DNA of 36,619 bases from Candidatus Sumerlaeia bacterium. GTDB taxonomy: Bacteria; Sumerlaeota; Sumerlaeia; SLMS01. Below are positions 20,978 to 28,579 of this stretch, piece by piece. The notes under the pieces are model-generated. The model was not told the DNA's origin. It searched no databases and saw nothing but the letters and a program-made list of their open reading frames with translations. How positions within the stretch are numbered: position 1 is the first letter of the stretch; each line of letters starts with the position of its first letter. Position numbers and translations under genes: made by a program. Location of the stretch: assembly GCA_020831705.1 (NCBI GenBank), contig JAFIGB010000090.1, forward strand, positions 1-36,619, in the 5' to 3' direction.

Positions 20978-21466
20978 ATGAAAGGTCAGGTTATGGATTT
21001 CTCAACAGTGGCCCAGTCGGGCATCATTTCCGGCGAAGATGGGAAGCAGTACTCCTTCCTTGTGGCGGAATGGAAGGGCGCCCAGCCTCCCACCCAGGGA
21101 CAAAGCGTGGATTTCAATGCAAGCGAAGGCAATGCGGCCGGCATTTACTTTTCCGCCTCCCCCGGACCGAACCCTACCTCCACCACACCTGGCGGCGATG
21201 GTGGAGACCGCGTGGTGTCGTCAAGTACACCCAAGGACCCCATCCTGATGGCTGTCCTGAGTGGATGCTGTATTGCCGGGTTGGGGCAGATGCTTCTTGG
21301 CCAGCTTGGCAAGGGCTTCGCCTTCCTTGGCGCTGCCATCGTCCTTGGTGTGCTTACCGGGGGATTGAGCTTTCTTGCCACCGGCCCGGCATTCGCCATT
21401 GATGCCTACCTCATCGCCAAGAAGTTGAAAGAAGGAAAGTCAGTCGGCAAGTGGGAGTGCTTCTGA
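20978..21466 (+). CDS. Membrane protein with N-terminal CSD/OB-like domain and C-terminal TM2-like domain
   Basis: KGQVMDFSTVAQSGIISGEDGKQYSFLVAEWKG…QSVDFNA resembles the small OB/cold-shock-like module found on some membrane proteins; then SGCCIAGLGQMLLGQLGKGFAFLG… IDAYLIAKKLKEGKSVGKWECF (TM2-like). Confidence 0.7.
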   Translation: MKGQVMDFSTVAQSGIISGEDGKQYSFLVAEWKGAQPPTQGQSVDFNASEGNAAGIYFSASPGPNPTSTTPGGDGGDRVVSSSTPKDPILMAVLSGCCIAGLGQMLLGQLGKGFAFLGAAIVLGVLTGGLSFLATGPAFAIDAYLIAKKLKEGKSVGKWECF

Positions 21467-21873
21467 GGTTTCGCGAGACATTCACCAGGGTCTTCACCTC
21501 CCCAACCACCGAGTTGGTCGTGATTATTCTGGTGCTCGCCTTCTTCGCCTTTTCCAGGAATTTGGTGGATCTGCCCCTTTGTCCCAGCGCTTTTCTCGTG
21601 GATAAGCCATGCCCCCTTTGCGGCACGACAAGGTCCGTCGCTTCGATCTTCAACGGCAATTTCCTCAGCGCCTGGTCCCTCAATCCCATCGGGTATCTGG
21701 TTGTGTTCCTCCTGGTGAGGCGGGTGATTGTCCTTTGTTTCACGGATTATTCCTTCACGCGTCACCTGGAAGGGAAGATCATCAACACCGCTCTGCTGGT
21801 GTTTTTTTTCCTCTTTCTTGCCGTGAGAACGGTCCATCTCCTTCTCGACCATTGGATTTTTGTCCCGGTGTGA
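21451..21873 (+). CDS. DUF2752 family membrane protein
   Basis: Signature KPCPLCGTTRSVASIFNGNFLSAWSLNPIG; GTG start overlaps the upstream gene by 16 nt, with SD-like aagaaggaaag upstream. Confidence 0.85.
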   Translation: MGVLLRFRETFTRVFTSPTTELVVIILVLAFFAFSRNLVDLPLCPSAFLVDKPCPLCGTTRSVASIFNGNFLSAWSLNPIGYLVVFLLVRRVIVLCFTDYSFTRHLEGKIINTALLVFFFLFLAVRTVHLLLDHWIFVPV

Positions 21874-22006
21874 GCTTCACGCTTGCCGGGCACCCAAACC
21901 CGGATCACCCACCAATCCTCATAAACATTGCGTTCACGGCGTTGGTCGCCAATGATCGCGGTGACACTAATGTGGCCCCCAGGGTGGGCCGGGCAGGCAA
22001 TCGCAG

Positions 22007-23536
22007 ATGGAAAAACCTAAGGTTCCCCTTGATGAAATCTTGAAGGAAGCAGCCGAGGTGCAGGCTTCCGATGTCTATCTGGTCACCGGAGCCGTCCCGT
22101 GCATGAACTGCGAAGGGGTGTATCTCCCGCTTGACGTCATGAAAGGGGCGCGAATTTCCCCCGAGGAGATGAAGGCATACGCACGGGAGGTCATGACGGA
22201 TAAGCAATGGGGTCAATTTGAGGAAGAAATGGAGATGAACCTGGCCTACATGGCCGAGGGCGCCGGGCGCTTTCGTGTTAACGCCTACGTTCAGCGTGGT
22301 TCGATCGGGATGGTACTTCGCCGAGTGGTGATGGACATACCGACCATGCGCGAGTTGAGTATGCCCCTTGCCATGCGCGATGTGGCCCTTGCCGACCGGG
22401 GAATCGTTCTGGTCACCGGATCCACGGGAAGTGGCAAGTCAACCTCCCTTGCCTCGCTGATTGATTACCGCAACCACATCCGCAGCGGCCACATTATCAC
22501 CATCGAGGACCCGGTGGAATTTGTCTATCGCCATCGCCGCTCGATTGTCACCCAGCGCGAGGTCGGCATCGACACCCAAAGTTTCCATTCCGCGCTCAAG
22601 AACACCCTGCGTCAGGCACCCCAGGTGATCTGTATTGGGGAGATTCGCGACGCCGACACCGTCCAGTTTGCCCTCCATGCATCGGAGACCGGGCACCTCG
22701 TATTTGCCACCCTCCATGCGACAAACTCAACGCTCGCCCTCGAACGCATCCTCCACTTTTACCCGGGCGAAATGAAGGAGCAGGTGTTGGCGCAATTGTC
22801 CCTCAACATGACCGCCATCCTTTCCCAGCGTCTCATTCCGAGAATTGATGGCGGGCGGGTTGCCGCCCACGAGGTGATGATCAGCACACCGCGCATTCGT
22901 GACCTCATCGAACGGGGTGAACTCCATGAGATCCGGGTATCCCTTTCGGCGGAAAACCAATACGGCCTGCAGACCTTCGACAAGTCCCTCTACGGTCTGG
23001 TGAAGCGGGGACTGATCACCGAGGAGGACGCCATGCAATGCGCCGAATCCGCCAACGATCTTCAATTGAAATTCAAGGGCATCGGAGTCACACCGGGTTC
23101 CTCGTGGGATGATGTAACCGACCCATGGGATGACATTGAGGGTGATTACGATCCCCCGGTGGGCAGCATCTTTTCCCATCGGCGGAATGACCCCTCGATG
23201 ACTTCCTACAACAACGAGTCGGCGCCCCCCCTTCCCACAACCAGCCAGAACATGGTGCCCAAGCCGCGCCAGCCACGCGTTCCCCCCCAGGAACCGGAAT
23301 CGAGGGAGCCACATTCCCCGTTGGAACCGGACCCCATCTCGGAGCCAACGCCGCAAATTACAAAGCGACCTGCACCACCACCACCGCCGCCGCCGCTCCA
23401 AATTTCTCGGCCGATGCCGGGTTCGCCGCCTCCCCCGCAGCGCCCCGGAGTCCCCCCCCAACCGCAACGATTCAAGGTATTTCAAAAACCGCCACCGGGA
23501 GCCGTTCCCGAGGTCAGGCCAAAGGACGACCAGTAA
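22007..23536 (+). CDS. pilT: PilT/PilU-like type IV pilus retraction ATPase with Pro-rich C-terminal extension
   Basis: Walker A VTGSTGSGKSTSLASLIDYRN, Asp box TIEDPVEFVY, Walker B/AIRAEL-like QVICIGEIRDADTVQFALHASETGHLVFATLHATNS. About 120 aa Pro-rich tail. Confidence 0.92.
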   Translation: MEKPKVPLDEILKEAAEVQASDVYLVTGAVPCMNCEGVYLPLDVMKGARISPEEMKAYAREVMTDKQWGQFEEEMEMNLAYMAEGAGRFRVNAYVQRGSIGMVLRRVVMDIPTMRELSMPLAMRDVALADRGIVLVTGSTGSGKSTSLASLIDYRNHIRSGHIITIEDPVEFVYRHRRSIVTQREVGIDTQSFHSALKNTLRQAPQVICIGEIRDADTVQFALHASETGHLVFATLHATNSTLALERILHFYPGEMKEQVLAQLSLNMTAILSQRLIPRIDGGRVAAHEVMISTPRIRDLIERGELHEIRVSLSAENQYGLQTFDKSLYGLVKRGLITEEDAMQCAESANDLQLKFKGIGVTPGSSWDDVTDPWDDIEGDYDPPVGSIFSHRRNDPSMTSYNNESAPPLPTTSQNMVPKPRQPRVPPQEPESREPHSPLEPDPISEPTPQITKRPAPPPPPPPLQISRPMPGSPPPPQRPGVPPQPQRFKVFQKPPPGAVPEVRPKDDQ

Positions 23537-23598
23537 GATTCCCACCCAACTGATTGGTGTGGAGTAAACCCACTCCACGAAAACAGCGACACGACCCC

Positions 23599-24816
23599 AT
23601 GCGCATCCTCCTGCTACTGGACACATTCGAGGATCATCTTTCCGGGAAAATGCTTCACCTGCTTTGTCAGCGGTGGGCGCCGATTCGCGAGCTTCGCCTT
23701 TCCGTTCTCTCGCTTGGACCGGATGGTCCCCTGCGGGAGCGGTTCCGGGCGCTGGGCGTGCGCACGGCCATGGTGGATGCATCGGGACCGGTGGCCATCC
23801 GCAGGGAGGGAAAAAAGGAGCTGTTCAGCAAGCTCCGGCCGGATCTCCTTCACTCCCATTGTTCCTGGCCCGCCATGGGCGCCCGTCTTTACCATTCCGG
23901 GAATCAGTGGGTTCCGTACATCGAAAGCGTCCATGATCTCCAACCACCGCCTCGTGACATGATGAACAAGGTGGTTCAATTCGGGCTTGAGCGCCACACC
24001 CGGAAATACATCTCCGCCGTGACCGCCTCCTGCAGGCACGTCCGCACCCACCTTAAAAATGCCGGGATTGAGCCGGGGAAGATCAAGCTCATCCCCATGG
24101 GCGTGGACGGGGTCCAGTGCTTCCCCCTTTCCCCACAAAGCCTTTCCCGATATAGAAAACTATTCGGCGTTCACGATGACGAGCCGCTGGTGGTGACTGC
24201 CGGGCAGATTGAGAAGGGTCACCTGAGCCTGCTGGATGCCTGGCCCGCGGTGCGTGAAAAGGTTCCCGACGCAAGGCTGTTTTTCATCGGCGATGGACCC
24301 GCGCGGGAGGAATTGGAGGCACGATTGCGGGAATACAACCACGACAATTCCCTACGGAAGATCGGGCCACTGGACGAGATCGGCCCGAAGGTTTACGGCG
24401 CCGCGGACGTGGTGGTCCACCCCGGTGGGGAGAACATCCTTCCCCACGAAATCGCCCAGGCCGGTGCCGCACGGGCCGCCGTCGTGGCGTGGGACCATGG
24501 CGCCAATGTCGAGTATATACGCCACGACGTCACCGGGAAGCTGGTCAGGCCGGGGAACATCGAATCCCTCGCTGGAACCATTGTCGAGCTCCTCAACAAC
24601 CGGGAAAAACGGGAGGAACTTGGCAACGAGGCGCGGGAGTACATCCTGGAGGAGCTGGAGGTCAGCCAGACGGCGCGTCTATACATTGACCTTTGGAGGG
24701 ACCTGGCGCCGGACTCCCTTTGGGACCAGACAAACAATCTCACCGCCGGCGAGGTGGATCCCTTCCCGCTGGAGTTCAACCAGCTGAAGGATCCCCAGCT
24801 TCATCGCGACGGATGA
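23599..24816 (+). CDS. Glycosyltransferase, GT4/group 1 family
   Basis: MRILLLLDTFEDHLSGKMLHLL…, LLHSHCSWPAMGARLY, KIKLIPMGVDGVQC, LFFIGDGPAREELEARL, C-terminal GT-B pattern (EYIRHDVTGKLVRPGNIESLAGTIVELLNN). Confidence 0.88.
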   Translation: MRILLLLDTFEDHLSGKMLHLLCQRWAPIRELRLSVLSLGPDGPLRERFRALGVRTAMVDASGPVAIRREGKKELFSKLRPDLLHSHCSWPAMGARLYHSGNQWVPYIESVHDLQPPPRDMMNKVVQFGLERHTRKYISAVTASCRHVRTHLKNAGIEPGKIKLIPMGVDGVQCFPLSPQSLSRYRKLFGVHDDEPLVVTAGQIEKGHLSLLDAWPAVREKVPDARLFFIGDGPAREELEARLREYNHDNSLRKIGPLDEIGPKVYGAADVVVHPGGENILPHEIAQAGAARAAVVAWDHGANVEYIRHDVTGKLVRPGNIESLAGTIVELLNNREKREELGNEAREYILEELEVSQTARLYIDLWRDLAPDSLWDQTNNLTAGEVDPFPLEFNQLKDPQLHRDG

Positions 24817-25408
24817 TGGACACCGATCCCGCCGTCAACTCGCGAAGTTGCTCCCCGAAATCACCAAGACCCTCGACCGGGAAAAGGGCGTCCACCGAAA
24901 CCACATCAGAGAAGTCCTCCCCCTCGATGATGGCACCTCCGGTTTCGAGGAGGATCTTCACGCGATCGTAGAAGGTGTAGGGAATGGAAAAGGAAATGGG
25001 GACGCGGTCGACCTTGAGTTCCGTCTCCACGGCGGCGAGGGCAAGGCGGGCTGCCTCGCTATACGCCTGGACGAGTCCCCCCGTCCCGAGTTTCGTCCCG
25101 CCAAAATAACGTGTGACGACAAGTATGGCGTCGCCAATATCAGAACCCCGCAAAACAGCAAGCATGGGAGGGCCGGACGTTCCAGCCGGCTCGCCATCGT
25201 CGCTTGTTCCCTCGATGACCGAGGCCCCATGGCCAACCTTCATGGCATGGACATGGTGGGACGCATCGGGCATTTCCTCGCGGACATGACGAAGCTGCTC
25301 CCGGGCCTCCTCCACCGTCGAGGCCCGGTCAAGCGTTGCTATGAATCTGGAGTTGGATTGACGGTGCTCCACGCGCACACGTCGCCGTGGTACAGGGTAA
25401 CCACTCAT
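24776..25408 (-). CDS. YigZ/IMPACT family protein
   Basis: SNSRFIATLDRASTVEEAREQLRHVREEMPDASHHVHAMKVG…EGTSDDGEPAGTSGPPMLAVLRGSDIGDAILVVTRYFGGTKLGTGGLVQAYSEAARLAL. Confidence 0.94.
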   Translation of the reverse strand: MSGYPVPRRRVRVEHRQSNSRFIATLDRASTVEEAREQLRHVREEMPDASHHVHAMKVGHGASVIEGTSDDGEPAGTSGPPMLAVLRGSDIGDAILVVTRYFGGTKLGTGGLVQAYSEAARLALAAVETELKVDRVPISFSIPYTFYDRVKILLETGGAIIEGEDFSDVVSVDALFPVEGLGDFGEQLRELTAGSVSIIRRDEAGDPSAG

Positions 25409-25456
25409 GGGGAGGCATTCACATCCGGCAGGCCATGATGACCCGCGAAATGTGGG

Positions 25457-25969
25457 TTACCCCTGGCCACTGAGCTGGCGGGCAATCCGTGTCGCCGGGC
25501 AGGTGACCAGGTCACCGCCTTCACCGGAAAAACCCATCTTGCATTCGAAATTTCCAGGTGCGGGACCGGGGCGGGCCACGAGATCGGCAAGCGTCCAACG
25601 GGTGAGAACGCTGACGACGGCATGGTGGGCCTCCTTCATGGCACGATGGAAGGCGCAAACGGGCTCGCTGTGTTCCACGATCTCATCGCAGTAGTTGCCG
25701 ACAAGTAGGCCCTGGGAGGCCTCCATGATGGAAAGGAGCGTGATCTTTTCCGGGTCACGGGCGAGATTGACGCCGCCTGCGGCGCCCCGTTGGGAGCGCA
25801 GGATGTTCGCCTTCACCAGCTGGCGGGTGATCTTGGCCATGTAAGTGGGCGAAGTTCCCAGATGCTCGGCGATATGCCGGGGCGTGAGGGGTTCGGCGCT
25901 CTTGACCAGGGCCAGATAGATGAGGGCTCGAATTGCGGTTTCAGAGGTTTGTGTAAGCATGGTTGCCAT
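25457..25969 (-). CDS. Rrf2 family transcriptional regulator with a Cys-containing C-terminal region
   Basis: MLTQTSETAIRALIYLALVKSAEPLTPRHIAEHLGTSPTYMAKITRQLVKANILRSQRGAAGGVNLARDPEKITLLSIMEA; cysteines at GNYCDE, EPVCAF, NFECKM, VTCPA. Confidence 0.93.
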   Translation of the reverse strand: MATMLTQTSETAIRALIYLALVKSAEPLTPRHIAEHLGTSPTYMAKITRQLVKANILRSQRGAAGGVNLARDPEKITLLSIMEASQGLLVGNYCDEIVEHSEPVCAFHRAMKEAHHAVVSVLTRWTLADLVARPGPAPGNFECKMGFSGEGGDLVTCPATRIARQLSGQG

Positions 25970-26079
25970 CCCCGATAATTAAGATACTGAATGTCCCACA
26001 TGGTGCTCAGGTCAAGAGTAATATTCCAAATCGTAAAAAGAAAGTGGAGTTGTGGGGTCCGCCCTCTCTTTTTTATCCC

Positions 26080-28404
26080 TTATTCAGGAATGGTGAGCGA
26101 GTAAACCGCATCAAGGCGGATCATTCCGTCCCCCTTCGCGGAGCGATTCGGCTCCACGAGGTAGACTTTGTCGAGGGTGTAGGGGGGCATTGGCGGTTGG
26201 TCGACGATGCCGATGGAGGTGAGCCGCAAAAAATTCGTCCACACATGTCGCCACTCCCCCTTCCAGGAGACCCCTTCGCCGGGTGTGGTAAAATCGATGA
26301 CAAAGCGGTTTTCATTGGCATCAAGGAGTTCCCCGCGCAACCAGTGGCCACTGCCATCGCCCCAGACACGCACCCCAACCCCCAGGGCATCCTCGGGCAG
26401 CTGGACACGAACGGGAACATCGACGCGGGAAGCCCCTCCCGTACGGTGCATGGAATAATCCAGTGCCCACGACGCATTACCTTCCTGATAAATCTCCGTG
26501 TCGTGGGAGACGCGCGTGGCCGTCGTATTCATATTGATGAGGCTGAGAAATTCGGTGGAGTCGCCGTCCGGTGGGGTGTCGAATGCCTTCACCAGTTTCT
26601 TGGACACCGTGTCGACTGCCACGTTTGCCGTAATTGTGACATCACCGTGTTGGGCCTGGATTTTTCCCACACCGGGGGCAAGCGCCTGAATGATATTCCG
26701 GGAGGCATCGTGTTCGAGGAAATCGGGGACGTCCATCCCGGATGGCTGGAAGGCAGCGTAGAAGGGGGTTCCTTCCGCGTGGGTGGCCTCGACCCGAAAT
26801 GGCGCGGCATCCCCGCTTTGGAGAAGTAGATTCCGTGGTTGGAAGTCGACTGATTGCGCATCCGCAACACGGATGATGGCCCGCCCATGGATATTTGTGC
26901 CGACCAACCGGACATTGACGACCTTGTCGCCGGGGGTTTCTGCGCGAAAGTCCAGGGAGTCGGTGAAGGCATGCTGGGCGTATTCCTCCTCGCCAACGCG
27001 GTGTACAACCTGCCACTGGGGATTCCAGGGAACCATCTCCCCCGAGGCATCATGGGCTACCAGGTTGAGCTTGAGACCGCTCCCTGTAGGGAGAAAGACA
27101 TCACGGGGAAGGATCGTCAGGGAATTGGGGCGACCAAGGGGCGCATTCCGCATGAGGAACAACCCGGTGCTCACGGTTCGTGCCCCGGATGTATCGGAGG
27201 GAAAATTGGCAAGCTGGCCGTTGACCACCATGGTGGTGGAGCCCCCGCCATCACAGTTCAGGGCGTCTATACAACCGAGGGAGATCATGTATTCCGCCAG
27301 GTCGAAGAGATCAATGCCGACGGATCGCCCGGGCTGCCTGCCATCGACGGTGACCATGACAATCTCGCCTCCGGGGCGGATGCCGATGGCAGTCCGCGGA
27401 TGGCTGGTGGTGAGGAAATCCGTGCGGATGGCGGCCCGTTCGTCAGCACCGTCGACATGGGGTTTGCCGTTCTTGACGATCTGGGGAAGTCCCCCGGTGA
27501 CACCCACAATCCTGCCCGGGAGGTTGCCGAGGCGTGCATCGAGGGTGACCGACCTGCCGGTGGCAACCTGCGGGGGGAGGGGAAGCTCGGTATAGACAAC
27601 GGCCTCGTCCCTTCGGATTGGCCTGTCAGGAACCTTGTCCACGTCCACAATGACACCCTGGACGGGTACATTGGGAAGCCACTCGGGGCGATCAAGGCGA
27701 ACGACAAAGCTGCGAAATCCGTCAGGGACCGGAGGTGGATGACCAACGGGCCAGGTGTTCACAATGGTCCGCGTTTCATCCTTCTGGTAATTCACCTCGT
27801 CTATACGAAGGCGGGTGCCATTTTCCAGGACGATGTTGGCCGTCCACTGGGGTGGCCCGATGAAGGTGTTCATGTTCTCGTCGAAACCGAAGACCGCCCG
27901 CTGGCGCGTGCCGGTAACGTCCATCCATGGCGCCTTCCAGATCATCCCCTCATCGACGAACATGTTCACGGGGACACTCATCCCCATCCAGAAGTCGGCG
28001 TTGATGCCGACAAGGGGGCGCTCGCCGAGGGTGGCAAGTCGGGCCGCCATTGCGGGGATCGACTCACGGCCGTCTATACGACGTTGTCCCTTCTCGGCTT
28101 CAAGGCGCAAGTCCGGGCGGGAAAGCTCGGCAATGACGGTGTTGATTGTCAGCGGGCCGGTGGAGGTCGATTCAAACCGGTGAACGACACCGGGCGCCAG
28201 TTGTTGTTCGAAGTGGAAGTCCGTCCCGTCAACATGACCGACGGAGGCGGGGAACGGTGGCAACTCGGAATAGACAAGGGGGGTGCGGCGGGATTCAAGC
28301 TCCTCGGCCTTCCTGGCGTTGGTCGCGCAGGCCCCCACGAGCAACAAGGCAATGATCCCACTGCCAAGTGCCTTCCCTCCAATTCGATAAACCATGGACA
28401 TCAT
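26080..28404 (-). CDS. Phosphodiester glycosidase (NAGPA-domain) lipoprotein with Ig-like and C-terminal β-sandwich domains
   Basis: Lipobox LLLVGACATN; NAGPA features (GINADFW, HPRTAIGIRPGGEIVMVTVDGRQPGRSVGIDLFDLAEYMISLGCIDALNCDGGGSTTMVVNGQLANFPSD). β-rich C-terminal half. Confidence 0.88.
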   Translation of the reverse strand: MMSMVYRIGGKALGSGIIALLLVGACATNARKAEELESRRTPLVYSELPPFPASVGHVDGTDFHFEQQLAPGVVHRFESTSTGPLTINTVIAELSRPDLRLEAEKGQRRIDGRESIPAMAARLATLGERPLVGINADFWMGMSVPVNMFVDEGMIWKAPWMDVTGTRQRAVFGFDENMNTFIGPPQWTANIVLENGTRLRIDEVNYQKDETRTIVNTWPVGHPPPVPDGFRSFVVRLDRPEWLPNVPVQGVIVDVDKVPDRPIRRDEAVVYTELPLPPQVATGRSVTLDARLGNLPGRIVGVTGGLPQIVKNGKPHVDGADERAAIRTDFLTTSHPRTAIGIRPGGEIVMVTVDGRQPGRSVGIDLFDLAEYMISLGCIDALNCDGGGSTTMVVNGQLANFPSDTSGARTVSTGLFLMRNAPLGRPNSLTILPRDVFLPTGSGLKLNLVAHDASGEMVPWNPQWQVVHRVGEEEYAQHAFTDSLDFRAETPGDKVVNVRLVGTNIHGRAIIRVADAQSVDFQPRNLLLQSGDAAPFRVEATHAEGTPFYAAFQPSGMDVPDFLEHDASRNIIQALAPGVGKIQAQHGDVTITANVAVDTVSKKLVKAFDTPPDGDSTEFLSLINMNTTATRVSHDTEIYQEGNASWALDYSMHRTGGASRVDVPVRVQLPEDALGVGVRVWGDGSGHWLRGELLDANENRFVIDFTTPGEGVSWKGEWRHVWTNFLRLTSIGIVDQPPMPPYTLDKVYLVEPNRSAKGDGMIRLDAVYSLTIPE
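27265..28079. repeat. Cluster of four copies of octamer GTCTATAC/GTATAGAC
   Basis: Copies at 27265-27272 (+), 27590-27597 (−), 27799-27806 (+), 28072-28079 (+), all inside the phosphodiester glycosidase gene. Confidence 0.75.
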
Positions 28405-28579
28405 CCCCGGATCTTAGTCGCACGCTGAGTGACAGTGTTCCGCTCGCCCAATGCATGGTCAAGGGGGTCCCGTTGAATTAAGAAGGAAATTTTGAGGGGC
28501 GGCACTTTCGCCTTGCTTTCGCCATGCCGACCACCTACGCTTTTCCTTCGTAGGGCGCGGTTTACCCGGAGGCATCGCC

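Noticed and set aside
23377-23403. Possible trinucleotide microsatellite (CCACCACCACCACCGCCGCC)
   Set aside because: It is in frame and encodes the Pro-rich tail of the PilT-like protein; reported there instead.
26854-28428. 524-aa plus-strand ORF opposite the NAGPA glycosidase
   Set aside because: Antisense shadow ORF. The minus strand encodes a recognisable family with lipobox and catalytic-domain motifs; long antisense ORFs are common in GC-rich genes.
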